64,000 bases of DNA from Cladorrhinum sp. PSN259 (GCA_033725935.1 MU867137.1:1-64000), one strand, 5' to 3'; shown: positions 12,297-24,828, counted from the first letter of the stretch. Numbers and translations: made by a program. The notes: generated by a model not told the origin, from the letters alone.

Positions 12297-13432
12297 TTAA
12301 TTAGTAGCGTCACTGGCGTTGACTTCTGACGACCTCCTCGTCCTCGTCCTCATATTTAGTCCCAGTCTGGGACTGGAATCGTCACCCCTGGTCCAAGAGG
12401 CGGGCGATTCCGTGCGGGATTCCCTGCGGGAGGAGGAGGAGGACGAGGCTGTTCCTGGCCCGGCTGAGGTTATGGTTACTGCGTAGGCTTGGTGGTACTG
12501 CACCGGCACCACTTCCACTTCCACTCCCTCCGAGTCTGAGTCTGTTTCTTCTGGTTCTTCCTCCTCGTCTTCTTCTTCTTTTTCCTCGTCTAAAGAGGAA
12601 TCAGTAGTAGTAGTTGTAGTATCCTCATCATCATCATTTTTCGAGAGTTTTGCAGCCAGGGTTTGTTTTTCGATAGGAGTACTACACGAAGCTGTAGCGT
12701 CCATTTCCTTTGGTAATGTGTCGTCTGCAAGCTGTAGTTGTCTGATAGGGAGACGAGGTCGTGAGGATTCCCCCGCGTCCAGTTCGGCTATTTCGTTATT
12801 GGGGGCTGGTAATTCCGACATTTCTTGTTCTTGTTCTTGTTCTTCTTCCACAGCTGCAGCAGCATCACCGTTGTTGTTACCATTTTTAGGTGGAGCGTTG
12901 TGAGCTTTTTCGTACGGCGGAGGTGCCTCCCCCAGCTCGTTGAGGCCTTCCTCCGTTGGTCTGCCGGGGGGTAGAGAAGACCACCACCTCGTTGATCGGG
13001 TGGTGTCTGAGAGGGCGTATGCTGCCTCTAGGTCTCTTCCCATTGAATTTGAACGGTTGGGGTTGCCACGGCGGTTGCCACGGCTCCTGGGTGAGAGGTG
13101 AGGGGAGGAAGGATGGCCGTTGCGTATGTGGTGGGACAAGGATGATTCGTGCGCCAGTTGGGCTGTTCGGCGGCGACGACGGGAGGTGTGGAGGCAGGCT
13201 GCCACGGCGCCGAGAGAGATTAGGACTGCTACTGGGATTAGGACCCATGCCCTATAACGTGAGTTAGCTTTTGAGTTGAGGGAAAGGGAAAGGGGATGGA
13301 TATCCGAGACGGGAGGGGAGATACGCACCAAGGATGATCAGAAGTGACCGAGTTCCCTCTGTTGCTACCGCCATCGTCCCCCGAAGATGAAGCTGGGGGT
13401 GTGAACCCCGGAGGAGGGCCGAAGGAGGTCAT
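12297..13432 (-). CDS. single-pass membrane protein with cytosolic PPPY motif and acidic tail
   Basis: Two exons on the minus strand (13432-13329, then 13251-12297) give about 352 aa. The short first exon (MTSFGPPPGFTPPASS) joins through a GTGCGT donor and TTATAG acceptor to the hydrophobic segment WVLIPVAVLISLGAVAACL, followed by RRRRR. There is no signal peptide, so a small outside N-terminus and a large cytosolic tail are likely. The tail is disordered and carries EAPPPYEKA, a PY motif that binds WW domains of Nedd4/Rsp5 ubiquitin ligases. It ends in long runs of Glu, Asp, Thr and Ser. I know no named family. The architecture resembles membrane adaptors of Rsp5, but that is inference. The intron reads open in one frame, so an unspliced model would wrongly start inside it. 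Confidence 0.7.
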
Positions 13433-14891
13433 TTTGGGTTATAGAAGAACGAGGTTATATATATATATATATATCTCCAACTACTCTCTCGCGACCCAAG
13501 TGGTTCATCCAGGGGCGATGGTGGTTGATGAGACGAGGTAAGATGATAGACAAGCAAACGGCAAGAACACCACCACAAGTTCACAAAATATAACGAGCGA
13601 GTTCGGATGGGATGTATGAGAGTATCGTGAGTTAAGGTCTTCAAAGGTAAACCTGAAAGAGGAAGAAGGAGAAGAAAAAGAGAGGAGAAAAAACGAGAGA
13701 CTGAAAATGAGAGAATAGGAAAAACAAACCCCTTTCTCTTTCACAGGTTCATCCCAAACTTTCCCATTCGCATTCTGGGAGAGAGATGGGGGGAAGAGTG
13801 GGTGGTGGTCATAGACACCCCATACATACATATTAAGCATCAGGTGAAAGGGATTAAAGAAAGGGAAGCTAGGGTTAAGCTTTCTCGGGATCTGGCTACT
13901 GCGGACTGTGCGTACTAGGCATTGCTTTGGTGCCGGTTGTTTGGGAAGGAAAGCAGGGGAAGCGCTGTTTGCGTTTGGTTTTTTTTTTTTGGTTTTTTTA
14001 CTATTTGAGTTGAAGGTGTTGGTTCGATGCATGCAGCTAGTCTAGTGTTTGAGGTGCCGAGCAACCTGCAAGCGTTGGTGGATTCTGGGGAGGAAGAGGA
14101 CGTGGAGGATGCAATTGTTTTGTTGATTCAGGGGGGTTTTATATCATACTTCCAAGAGATATTGTGGTCAGTTATTTGATTCATGTTCTCCTAAGCATTT
14201 ACTCCCAACAATCCCTCTATCTTGCGACTGATATCGACAAAAGAAGTTCAGCATAAAGCAAACCGTTAAAGATCAACGGTCAAGCTAAAAGATCTCCGCC
14301 CCTGAGCGGGAGGCTTGTCTCTCGCTAGGACTTTGATGATCGACAAGTACAGATCCGGAACATCGGAAATTCTTTAACCCCCCATGGCTTTCGTTCACCC
14401 ATACAACACTCGGGACCCAGCGGCCATGGAAATCTTTCTCAAGGCCCTTTTATTATTCAAGATTTGAAGCCAAGCTAACACACCCAACCCAAAGATAGGT
14501 CTACCATACTCCTTAGCTCAACGATTCTTCGCGACTCACGGACCTCATCCCTCCAGAAGAAGCAGAGAAGTGCCTTTTACCTTCGGAGAATATCTCCGGC
14601 CGTGCAGAAGGTTCCAAACGCAAGGCCAAAACCTTGAAAATCCCAATTGCATCACCATAACCGCCTCCATGACGACGACTGCTTTCGTTGATGTGGCACG
14701 GATAGGTACTGCCGGAAGAAGAAGGTCATCTGTGTATTTCTGTTCACGCTGTTTTCGGTGCCGGTTCCGAGAATCAAGCATACATAGCTTATATTTTCAC
14801 ATTCCTTGAACCATTTCCTCCGCATATACCGTACCATATCCCAAAATCATCATACATTCCTCAACCCCCCTCCTCCCTCCTAATCATAACC
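13433..14891. other. intergenic: promoter of the PPPY protein and 3' flank of the GPI protein
   Basis: About 1.46 kb. It holds a (TA)n tract at 13456-13474 inside the probable 5' leader. A G-rich stretch at 13660-14000 yields a low-complexity minus-strand frame (13505-14032) that I do not regard as a gene. Confidence 0.5.
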
Positions 14892-15740
14892 TCACATCCC
14901 ACCCATAAACAAAACTCCCACCAATAATCCCACAACCACACCAACTCTAACAACACCCTCAACCCCTCTTCTCACACTCACAACACCAGAAGCAGTAGAA
15001 GTAGAATTAGTCGCCTTAATCCCCCCGTCCGATCCCCCCGTAGCCCAGGGCCTCACTGTCTGTCTAATCCCACTCACGCACATGGGCGCCTCGGTGGCCA
15101 TCAACAATTCCAATGCCAATCCAACCATCCCTCCGCACCTTCCCGCAAGTAAGTACGCGTCCCCTTCAACTGCGAACCTCCACATTTGGACTTTATCAAG
15201 AAACGCAGAGTAAGTCTTTGCCAGGTCTTTGTCCTGAGTAGGCATGGGCGCTAGTCCTGAGGCTGCGGCGGTGCAAAGTCCTGGGACGTGGGAGGAGGCT
15301 TTGAGTGCCGAAGGGAAGGAAGAGAGGTTTTGAGACATGATGATGGAGGAGATGCTTAGGATGGCGGCTGAGGACCAGGAGACGACTTGGGGAGGCGGGG
15401 TTGGGAAAGGTGCGAGGAGGGCAGAGAGGGAGGGGAGGCATGTTTCTGTCCCCGTTCCTGTTATAGTTCCGGCCAGGATTTGTGAGGGTGATGATGATTC
15501 TTGTGATGGTGAGTTTGTTGAGGTTGAAGGGTCTGATGGCGGTTGTGTTGACTGGTCTTGTGGTGAAGGCAAGATTTGCGGAGTTGGTAGCCCCAAATCT
15601 TGTCGGCCCTGGAGTTGAGCAGCCGGGAATGGGATCGGGCCTGGGGTAATGAGGGCGGCCGGCGCCGGACCCGGTGCGGGACCGGCTGCAACGAGGGTCA
15701 CCGCTGTGGTGAGCAATATTGCTGTTTGTGTGAAGCGCAT
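14892..15740 (-). CDS. Secreted GPI-anchored Pro/Ser/Thr-rich protein
   Basis: One exon, 282 aa. It starts with a signal peptide (MRFTQTAILLTTAVTLVAAG), then a Pro/Ser/Thr-rich stretch to about residue 90 that would be O-glycosylated. A compact domain with four cysteines follows (TCLPSLSALL, GLCTAAA, RCGG, MCVSG). The C-terminus is hydrophobic after small residues (GVVVGLLVGVLFMGGM), a GPI-attachment signal. It resembles lineage-specific surface proteins found in many moulds, some annotated as infection-structure proteins, but I cannot assign a function. Its 5' end faces the TFB5 gene across a 1-kb divergent promoter. Confidence 0.7.
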   Translation of the reverse strand: MRFTQTAILLTTAVTLVAAGPAPGPAPAALITPGPIPFPAAQLQGRQDLGLPTPQILPSPQDQSTQPPSDPSTSTNSPSQESSSPSQILAGTITGTGTETCLPSLSALLAPFPTPPPQVVSWSSAAILSISSIIMSQNLSSFPSALKASSHVPGLCTAAASGLAPMPTQDKDLAKTYSAFLDKVQMWRFAVEGDAYLLAGRCGGMVGLALELLMATEAPMCVSGIRQTVRPWATGGSDGGIKATNSTSTASGVVSVRRGVEGVVRVGVVVGLLVGVLFMGGM

Positions 15741-16783
15741 TGTTACTGCGAATGACTTTGTCTGATGATATCAAGGTAGGGGAAGGCTAAATCAACCAGA
15801 TAAACCTAAGAAGAGTGAGATATATGTTGTCTACGACGAAACCTACGGTGAATGCTGCCATCTATCACTTTGTTGCCCATATCATCCAGTGTGAAACAAG
15901 CTTTGCCCGCAAATCCCAGCGCAATGGCAGCAGTTGGGTCAGATTCCAGGTCTCTGAAACCGGGGTTTTCAAAATATGGCTGTGTATAGAATGGAAAAGC
16001 AAAGGCGCAGCCAAGATCCACGCCGCATTTCATTCCTATCATTGATGGTGTTGGGTTGGTGGTTGACGACGCCGTTGATAGATTTGCTTTATACAGATCA
16101 GGAAATCCGGCAGGCGTAACGAATGTATAAAGGGAATAAAACGATCATTGCATTATTATCTGTGATATTTACCGCCTGAATACAACGTTTAATCAACCAA
16201 AGTTTGGTGTTGAATTGTATCAAGAAAGGACTAGATAACTAGAATAAACCTGGAGAAAGTTGGAGGAAGCTTTCTTTCCTTTTTATCTGTGCCGTTCAGT
16301 TATGGCAGGCGGTCCACAGGCATGCGCTGTCTGCCGTTTCAGAGACCAAGAAAACGCCTCCTTTTAGCGCCCTCTCATTCGCTAAAACTCCCATTCTCAC
16401 CCATTCTTTTTCCAGCAACAAACCCAACCATCCACAAACATCCCAAAAATATCCTACCCACCGCCACTAACGCAACGGTTGCTGTGTTGCTGCTTTTTTA
16501 TCCTTCCATCACAGGGAGAGAGAAACTTCCTTGCATTAGCGCCGCTGCAGTTTTTAAAGTTTTCTCTCTCTTTTTTTGCCTTTCTCGGCCGCACCGTTTA
16601 CGGCATTCACCGAGTTTCTGTAACACGGATTACATACATACATTACCTCCAGACCTATCCAACGTCGGGGGTGGTGCCAGGCAACCATACTTTATCCGTA
16701 CTACCAAACATCACTTCAACATCAATCCACCGAAGCAAGGACAGTCAGCAAGCTTACCTCACTTTCATTCACTCATTTTCAAA
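15741..16783. promoter_or_regulatory. divergent promoter region between the GPI protein and TFB5 genes
   Basis: About 1 kb between two outward-facing starts. The TFB5 side (16470-16780) is strongly C/T-rich, typical of a leader. No clear TATA box or known operator was identified, and no RNA gene. Confidence 0.45.
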
Positions 16784-17138
16784 ATGCCAAGAGCTATTAG
16801 AGGTAAATATATTACATCAATAATACTCGTTTAACAAAAGAGGAAGAGGAAAACTGAGTATGTATACCGCATATGTAGGCGTACTCATAGAGTGCGAACC
16901 AGCCATCAAGTCCATCCTGGTTCATATCGACAGCAACGAGCTTAGGAACGATGCCATCATTGAAGATCTGGACGATACCCGGTTGGTCGTAAAGGAGCAG
17001 ATGGTCAAAACGTTGAAGAACAGACTTAATGAGGTGAGATCTGAGATACATAACACACGAAATTTTGCTGACTTGTTACATGCGCAGAAACTCAAAGAAA
17101 CCTACAGACCAGAACAGCCTCTGGAGGACAGCGAGTAA
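16784..17138 (+). CDS. TFB5: TFIIH subunit Tfb5 (TTDA/GTF2H5)
   Basis: Three exons (16784-16802, 16879-17033, 17088-17138) give 74 aa, the usual length of the family. The protein reads MPRAIRGVLIECEPAIKS, then ILVHID, IIEDLDDTRLVV and VKTLKNRLNE, matching the Tfb5/TTDA fold throughout. Known role: smallest core subunit of TFIIH, stabilising Tfb2 and stimulating the XPB-type helicase in nucleotide-excision repair and transcription initiation. The first exon is only 19 nt and was placed by the donor GGTAAAT and the acceptor ATGTAG, which join codon G7. Its 3' end lies 129 bases from the convergent dienoyl-CoA isomerase gene. Confidence 0.95.
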
Positions 17139-17267
17139 CTTCTCATTAATGGGTGTTTTTAATTTGTTTCATTTTTGGCTTTAAGGGGTTTCAGGCGAAT
17201 GGGTTTTTAATACACATGGTCTCGTAAATAATTGAACAGATTTTCACAATGAGATTCTTATATCCCC

Positions 17268-18184
17268 TTACAGCTTCTCAAATGTTGGCTTCTTCTTTTG
17301 GATGCCTGATAGCAAAGCAGCCGCTAAATCAGTTGTCTGGAGAGCAGCAGAGTTCCAGACTCCTACGTATCTCAAGTCTGCAAAAATACAAAAAGTCAGC
17401 AAAGGATAAAAATCATTTGATGGATAACAGAAAAATACATACTCTCATCAACAGAATGGTCCCGACTGTGGTTAAGAATCTCCTTGGTCCCCTGCACAGC
17501 CACAGGACTCTTGGAAGCGATAAACCCGGCGGTCTTGACGGCGGCGGCCAAAGCAGCGGCCTTTGACTCGTGGACCTGGCTAACAAACCCGACCGTGAGC
17601 GCCTCGGCGGCACCAAAGTCCCGCGCCGTCAGACAAACGTCCTTTACCCACGACAGGTTCCCCACCACTTTGGGCAGCCGAGCCAGGCTGCCAATGTCGG
17701 CCGCGAGGCCAATGTCGACCTCCTTGATGGCGAACCTCGTGTCCTTGGTGCAGAATCTTATGTCCGCGCAGGTGGCGATGTCGATTGCCAGGCCGATGGA
17801 AATACCGTGCAAGACGCAAATCACTGGCTTCTCGCACTTTTCGACCGAGGATATGCACTCCTGGAACTCGGCGATGTGTCTGCGGAGTTTTGCCGCTTTT
17901 CTTGCCCCGTCCAGGTTGTCCGCGTTTGCCAGGATTCCGTCCTCGCTGGCTGCTTCGGTTACGTCCAGCCCTGCGCTGAAGGCACGGTCGCCGGCGCCTG
18001 AGAGGACGACGGCACGGACTTCGGGGTCGGTTGAGAGGCGGTTGAAGACCTGGCGCAGCTCGAGCCACATGGCTTCGATGAAGGCGTTGAGCTTTGTGGG
18101 GCGGTTGATTTCGACATGTGCCACGAAGGGGGCCGCTGCCGGGGTGACGGTGAAGTATTTGAGTCTAGAGTATGAGGAGACCAT
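17268..18184 (-). CDS. Delta(3,5)-Delta(2,4)-dienoyl-CoA isomerase (ECH1 type)
   Basis: Two exons on the minus strand (18184-17443, then 17377-17268) give 283 aa of the enoyl-CoA hydratase/isomerase superfamily. The oxyanion-hole loops are AFSAGLDV and HGISIGLAIDI. The three acidic residues that define the dienoyl-CoA isomerase branch (Asp176, Glu196, Asp204 in rat ECH1) align with Asp135 (GLAIDI), Glu155 (IKEVDIG) and Asp163 (AADIG). Known reaction: isomerisation of 3,5-dienoyl-CoA to 2,4-dienoyl-CoA, needed to oxidise unsaturated fatty acids with odd-numbered double bonds. The last exon restores the usual end (LRYVGVWNSAALQT) and finishes in FEKL, a weak variant of the peroxisomal SKL/AKL signal. 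There is no obvious mitochondrial presequence. Confidence 0.92.
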
Positions 18185-20381
18185 TTTGTCGGCTATTGAT
18201 TTTGATATTTGGATCAGCAGTTCTCTCGAAAAGCTGAGTGAGTGTATGTGTGTGTGTGGTCGATATTACACAACGCCGCCGGCGGACAGTAATCTGTATG
18301 AGGGTATGAGCTGATGAAGGATGAAAGGCGTGCGGCGGGAAGTGGATTCGAATGAGGCACCAAGGGCGGGAGGGAGGTCACAGGATATTTAGTTGAGATT
18401 CAGCGTTGGTGGCGTAACTGTAAATAACTAATTCAAAACATCAAGACTACTGTATAAATACGGACATGATAACATGTAGGAGATGGGATGGGGTTCATCT
18501 TTGATGGCGCGCCCGGCGTTGGCAGTCAAAAGATGCCGAGGCCTACGGATGTCAAGACACGGAAAGGTGAACCGGCCCCGAATCCGGGGTTCACTAATCG
18601 GTTCGTTTAAGCTCCGCTTTCCCCTCCCCCTTCAGTGTGTGTGTCAGTGTGGGGTATTTTTCAGGTACGCGACATGGATGCATGTGAAATATAGGTTTCT
18701 TTTCAGCGACTTTCCCCCCAGCAACATCATCCCGTGGAGGCGTTTGCAGGTGTCAGCTCGGGAATCTAGCCGCATTTTGGGACAGGCAGAGGACCGAAGA
18801 AGCTTACTTTGGGGGTTGCACAGCTTTCGGGGACTCTGTTGAAGGCACTGATCCTGAGTCAGATCAGCCTCAAACCAACAAACCTCGAGGTTGTGTTTGA
18901 GGTTTCCTCTATTACGGCGATTACATCATCCACTTATATATCCGTATGCAGCTTCGATCTTGTCAAGAGGCCTAAAGTTTCCCCGCTTATTCTAGGTTGA
19001 TACATGTAGAGAACTTAGCACGCAGGTCCAACGGATATACCGTACTGCACGAGTTTATCGTTGACCAGCACGACAGGTATACAACAACAAGTGTGGAGGG
19101 GAATGTCTGGTTGCTTGCGGGAGAAAACGCCCGCCAAGAAGGCGCCCTTACTGCAACGCCTCGTTCTGCTCCCAAACATTGACGGGAGGCGGAAGTACGA
19201 AGTTGAGTGGGTGTGGTGGGACGGCTCATCGGCGGTGGTTGCATGGCCTCTTTGGTCGTCCCGTTAGGTCGTTGTAACCTGGAGGGAGCAAACACCGGGA
19301 GTCCAGAAGGTCGGGATTGGGGAGAGAAGATGCCATCTTATCGACATACCTTGAAAAAGACAGGTTTTCTTTTGTATATCAGAATGCATACGAGATTCAG
19401 AGTCGTATTCATGAGGGGTAAATGTCTTTGGACGGGTCTGATAGGTAGGTATTTGAAGTTTCATGATAACTGATGAATGCTAGCTTCTACGGGAAAGTCA
19501 GCATGGCGGTTATTTTCATGTGGGGCATTTTGCAAACCCCCGGCCCCCGTCCCCCGGGGTCCGTAGAGCGAATCAACATCTTTCTTCCCAGGTTCAAGCT
19601 GTCATTCAGGTCCCCACGTGAATCTGTCTGCTGCATCATGAATGCAGAACCTGAAGCGTTGAGAATCTTGGTTTTCTTTCGTCTCAGATTGATACCTATT
19701 GTGACGTTTCCTCAACACCGAGCCTGCCGCAACCCGGAGTGTTTAATATTTCACTCCCCCAATCAGCGTCCGGGACCTGCGCCCACGCCGCGAACACTTT
19801 TTCCCCGACCACCCCCAAAAAGACCCCAAAATACAATACGGAATACAGGGCTGTAGGTGGTAGTATACACTACATAACAGCGGCGCCAGTCCGGTCCCGT
19901 TGCCACACCACCACCATCACACCCCTCAACCGCCCACCTGCCGCTGCGCCCAGGCATCGTCAACATCTTTTTTTAAACAAAACGTGTCTCCTTAGTGCTG
20001 CGGGTAGCATCGACTATACAGAAATGGGAAAGGGACGGTTGCGGCGTCGCTAAGACTTCTTCTTTTTCTTCTTCTCACTGGACACAATTCATTCTTGATT
20101 GATTGCGACGACGCTTTTCTGTCATCTGCCACACGGTGCCACCACTGATCGGGCCCCTCTGGCCGCCCGTCCGTCCTCCAGTCTCCAGGTCCAAGCCTCT
20201 TAGGTCCCTCTTCTGGCCCAGACCTTATTTGGGGCCGACTGCCTGGCTCTCGTTTATTTTTCGACAGTTGCCCCCCCAGCAGCCTTGAAGCTTTCGCTTC
20301 GTTTGTTTTATGGTGGTTGTCGCTAACCACCGTCAACAACCATTCTCTCCTTCCACGAGCAACATTGGGGGAGCAGCAGTC
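18185..20381. other. large divergent intergenic region (isomerase / Boi-type gene)
   Basis: About 2.2 kb between two outward-facing genes. It contains a (TG)n patch near 18245-18260, a GC-rich C/G palindromic patch around 19540-19560 (CCCCGGCCCCCGTCCCCCGG) and a pyrimidine-rich leader (CTTCTTCTTTTTCTTCTTCTC at 20050-20075) before the Boi-type gene. Short open frames on both strands show no domain or coding bias. A noncoding transcript cannot be excluded. Confidence 0.45.
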
Positions 20382-23300
20382 ATGGCGACGCCCGGTTCAA
20401 GCAAGCCCGAGGTGGGCGACATCCTGCTTGTCATCCGTAAGTTGCAAAACCCACCTGCAATCCGCTTTTGTTTTGTTGTGCAATTGCGCTTCTCGCGCCC
20501 GAAGGAGATTGCGATTGCCCAAAACACCCGGCTGGTGGCTTCTGGCAGGGCAATTAAACATGGGCTAACCGTACTAACCCCCCTTTTCTAGATGACTTTG
20601 TAGCACGCAGTTCCGACGAGCTGAGCCTTGCAAAGGGCGACCGGGTGGAACTGCTTGAACGCGACGATGAGTTCGGAGATGGGTGGTATTTAGGAAAACA
20701 TCTGGTTAACGCTAACAGCGGCCTTTTTCCGGAAGGTAGGTTGCAGACAGCACCCCCCATCCCCCTTGTTGCAAACATTAGACTGACGATGCGATAGTTT
20801 ACACAAGGCCTGCGCCAAAAGCTGTGATAACAACTGCATCGCCCTCCACGTTTGCGCAATCAAAGCAACCTCTTACTCCTTTGGCCGAGGTCGCAAGCGA
20901 AGCGCCGACGGCCGCTAGTTCCCCAATAGAGCAAACCAAGGCCGCTCCGATTCCCGATGCCAAACCGATTCCCGCCTCCCTACCGTTGAGCTCATTCGCA
21001 ACTCCAAGCAGCCCTCCTCCTTTCAGTGCCAGCAGCCTTCCCGCCGGTGCTGGGGCAGGTATTCCCGATACGACAGGGCCGAACGCCAGCGCTGATAGCC
21101 AGGTGTTGCATGATACATTGAACGTCATCAACGAACATATTACAGATTTGAACTTGCCACGTACGTCGGGACATCATAGGGGTAATGACTCGGGAAGCGA
21201 GTATAGCTCTCACGTCGGCCACCGGATCTCGTATATCCAGGGCGAAGAGACAGACGAGGAGGAGGATAATATCCCTTCGCGTTTCGAGGTCGAATCTTGG
21301 AATCCCGATCAGGTCGCTGAGTACTTGTTCACGGCTGGCGTAGAGAAGCACCACTGCGAGGTGTTTAGGGATCAAGAAATCACAGGCGAGGTTATCCTGG
21401 GAATGGACCAGACCTCCCTGTTTATTAAAGCTCTCGACCTTGGTTCCGTTGGACGAAGGCTCAAAACTTGGCAAAAGATCAAGCAGCTACAGGACGAGGT
21501 AAACGGAGTGTTCAGCACAGGGAGGAACACACAAAATTACGGAAGCGACGCTGGATCCGATGTTGGGAGAATTCGAAGCAGAACCAACACCATCACTAGT
21601 TCGAACCCGCGATATACCGGCCTCAGCGACCAACCAATTTCCCACTCCAAACGGGCGTCGCAAACGACCAAGACTGAGCCTTACGAACCTGTGTCACCCG
21701 TATCTCCACTTGCAGAGAGCCCGACCCGTACGTACCACGACAAACGACCTTCTGCTGCATCAGTCCGAGATTTGCACCACTCCCGCCGCCACTCCTCAAC
21801 CGATTTCCGAATTGCAGGGGCACCTAGCGCAACCAGCTCTACCCCCAAGCTTGCCGCAAGTAATTCATTTTCGCAACATCCGACATCGCATAAGAAGCAG
21901 CCGTCTTTTGATAGGAACTGGACCCTCGGGAGTGCGACCGCTTCGGCTTCCACACAGCGGCCTTTATCCTCTGCCGGCCTGCAGGAAGCACCGGGCGACT
22001 CGGTAACAGAGCTACAGGATTCAGCAGTTGATCTTGATCGCGGTTACTTTTCAGGCACTGATGCTGACTCGCGACGGAGAAATGTATTGAAGAAGCGTGA
22101 CAGCAATCAAACCGGCTCACCAAAAGCCAGCTACACAGAAGAACAACGTGTTAGGAGCGCGACTGCTTTATCCAGACATTCTAGGTTCGGAAGCATGGGC
22201 TCGACGGCCGACTCGACGATGTCCCCTGCAGCCCAAAAGTATTATGGGTTGAATAAGCGCACGCCCTCAACCATCACCACAGATTCGATGCGCCAGGTGT
22301 CCGGGTCCAAAGAGCCCATAAACCCCACCGTTACCAGGCTTGATAGTAATACCTCGGACAACACTTCTCGATCATCACCAAAATCCGCCATGAAGCGACT
22401 CAGCCAAGTTAATCACCCCGATTTCAATGTGAGCATGATGCTGCGCAGTGGACTGGGAGGTTTAAGGGCAGCCTCCGACGCAATCACTGGCAACGAAAAA
22501 GCTAAGCTGTCGCCTATCGACTCGCCTCTCAAAGATTCGCCCATGTACTCGCCAGCTCGCACTGGTTCCAGCACTCCATCCGCAGGGCCAAGTTTCGAGC
22601 TCGACTCCCCTGATGCCAGCAAAAGCCCGAGCACTGCAATGACGGCAGTCAGTCGCAGTAGCCGCAAGAAGACCAAGAAGGAAACCAGCGCTTACACTCG
22701 TGGCCTGCAAAATATCAGCCCCAGGGAAGCGATGAAGGATGCGGATTATAGTGGCTGGATGAAGAAGCGCAGCGCCAATCTCATGACAACCTGGAAACCT
22801 CGTCTGTTTGTCCTCAAGGGCAGGCGCCTCGCGTACTACTACTCGGAGGATGATGACCAGGAGAAGGGTTTGATTGATATTTCATTCCACAGGGTTTTGC
22901 CAGCGGACAATGAACGCCTTACGGGGCTCCATGCCACGCTGACGGGCGCCTCAAACTCTCCAGCAGTGCCTGCCGGTAGCCACATGGCGACCTCTGCTGC
23001 TGTCGACGCCGAGAACGATCCTGCAGTTGGAGAATCAGATTCCATCTTCATTTTCAAACTGGTCCCACCCCGTGCTGGCTTGTCAAAGGCAGTCAATTTC
23101 ACCAAGCCAACCGTACATTATTTTGCCGTTCCAAACGTCAAGCAGGGGAGATTATGGATGGCAGCTCTCATGCGGTCAACGATTGAGCGTGACGATACGC
23201 AGGCTATCACAACCACATATCAACAGAAGACGATATCTCTAGCAAAGGCACGACAGATGCGACACAGGCCACCAGCGCTAATGAACATCGAAGATGGCGA

Positions 23301-23496
23301 GGCAAATAATGAGAACAGGGCAGCGAACAAGAAGGATGAGAATGGTCTCGGCATTGTTTACAGTAAAGTTGACAGCGCCGTAGCTGGTCTCGAAAAGTTT
23401 GGGCTTCAGCCCCACCCTGAAAGTGCACGAACAGGAGGATTTGGGTTCGGGGCCGGGGCTGGGAAGGATGCATCGTCTGTTCCCCAGAGCGCCTAG
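20382..23496 (+). CDS. Boi1/Boi2-type SH3-SAM-PH polarity protein
   Basis: Three exons (20382-20436, 20592-20735, 20798-23496) give about 965 aa. Residues about 15-75 form an SH3 domain (HDFVARSSDELSLAKGD, GDGWYLGKH, SGLFPEVY). Residues about 230-295 form a SAM domain (WNPDQVAEYLFTAGVE, LKTWQKIKQLQ). About 714-860 form a PH domain (SGWMKKRSANLMTTWKPR, LFVLKGRRLAYYYSE) split by a low-complexity insert. Long Ser/Thr/Pro-rich linkers separate them. This domain order is that of yeast Boi1/Boi2, which bind Bem1, Cdc42 and exocyst at growing cortex, so a role in hyphal tip polarity and secretion is expected. Both early introns interrupt the SH3 domain and rejoin with clean phase 1 junctions. Confidence 0.9.
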
Positions 23497-24828
23497 TTGG
23501 ACTTGGGGAAACGTTTGCATCCTTCAAACCGTTTTAACTCTTTGCCGTTGCGTCGTCGGCGTTTTTTTCATCACGGACCACAAAATGCTTTTCCCAAAAT
23601 ACCCACGGTTCAGGTTGAGCAGCGCACGATGATGTTGCCACCTCCGGACTCTTCTTCTTCTTCTTTCTTATGTTGATTCCCCTTTTCTGTTTTTCTTCTT
23701 TACCTACTCCGTACTTAGTATTTCCTCTCATCACCCGCCTTTTCTACATATACATAATGTCGTTCATGTACACCACAAACAGAAGAAGCAGAAGCAAAGA
23801 ATGAGGGTATGGCGCAAAATTTAATTTATTTCTCTTTGTGGTCATGTTATCATAGCGATGATCGATGCGGATTGTGATGGAGCTGGATGGGCGGATGAGA
23901 TGTTGGTGTTGAGATCATTGAAGGTTTGTTGATCAGGGTCTGGTGGTGGAAATTTGCTCCTCCCTAATTCGCGCGATTTTCGTCAATTTTATTTTATTGC
24001 TGTGTAGCTTTGCTCTTGTTTTGGCGTGAAGACGCTCGTTGTCTCCGTATGAGGACGTGCAGGCGTTCGTTCTGTGGTTCCTTTGGTCTCTTTTCTTGTT
24101 GGTACAAGGCTGTAAGCGGGCAAAAAAGAAGCTGGGCAGAAAGATGCAATTGATTTTCTAACCATGTGGTTATATGTATTAAGAGCTTATGAGTTGGGAG
24201 ATCATGTACGTAGACTTTTTTTAGGCGAAATTGAAAAAAATAAGTTGAAAAAGTCAAAGCAACTTGGGAGGTTGTTGATGGTGTTGCGGAACTTGCCGAG
24301 TCGCGCATTGACAAACCCGCCCGCCAAAAAAGTCGCGTCTGTGCTTCTGACCTTTGCCAATTGCTTTGGCTTGGCAGTGCGCAACAAGCTTGCTTCCATT
24401 CTTTTGGGGAGAGCTTTCCCATTCTCTCATAATAAATAAACTCGCAAACAAATCCCATCCCCCCCTCCAACAGGCGGCAATACATTTTTCACTCACACGC
24501 CTTACATATTCGTTCTTCTTTGACGACAGGAATTCGCGACCGTATCGTCGATTTACCGTTTGACAACGCGACGAGTTTTTGCATTTACGATTTTGTTTTT
24601 GGAGGATGGGAAGGGTTTGAGAACCGATAGGTACCTCGACAGCCGACCATTTGATCGACTGCGAACAGTCGACGACCACCACGATCACTTGATCGTTTCT
24701 TGACCGACGACGATAATTCTCAACAGCAGCCGGGTTATTTCACCACCCAACAATTCGCTGCTGCTGCTGCTGTATTTCCCGATTCATCTACAACATAAAC
24801 CCGGTAAAATCGTCAGCGCCTATTCATC
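23497..24828. other. intergenic: Boi-type 3' flank and NUP85 promoter
   Basis: About 1.3 kb, AT-rich in the middle, with a CTGCTG run near 24757-24772 just before the NUP85 start. Overlapping minus-strand frames at 23994-24688 lack domains or coding bias and are not called. Confidence 0.5.

Noticed and set aside
13505..14032. 175-codon minus-strand frame
   Set aside because: Low-complexity Ser/Phe/Lys sequence in a purine/pyrimidine-skewed leader, no domain, no signal peptide.
16876..17138. Unspliced 92-residue frame starting MYTAYVG as an independent gene
   Set aside because: It reads through two introns; splicing gives a perfect 74-residue Tfb5.
21600..21620. tRNA B-box-like GTTCGAACCC
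   Set aside because: Lies in the Boi-type coding exon, with no A box or acceptor stem around it. No tRNA gene was found elsewhere.
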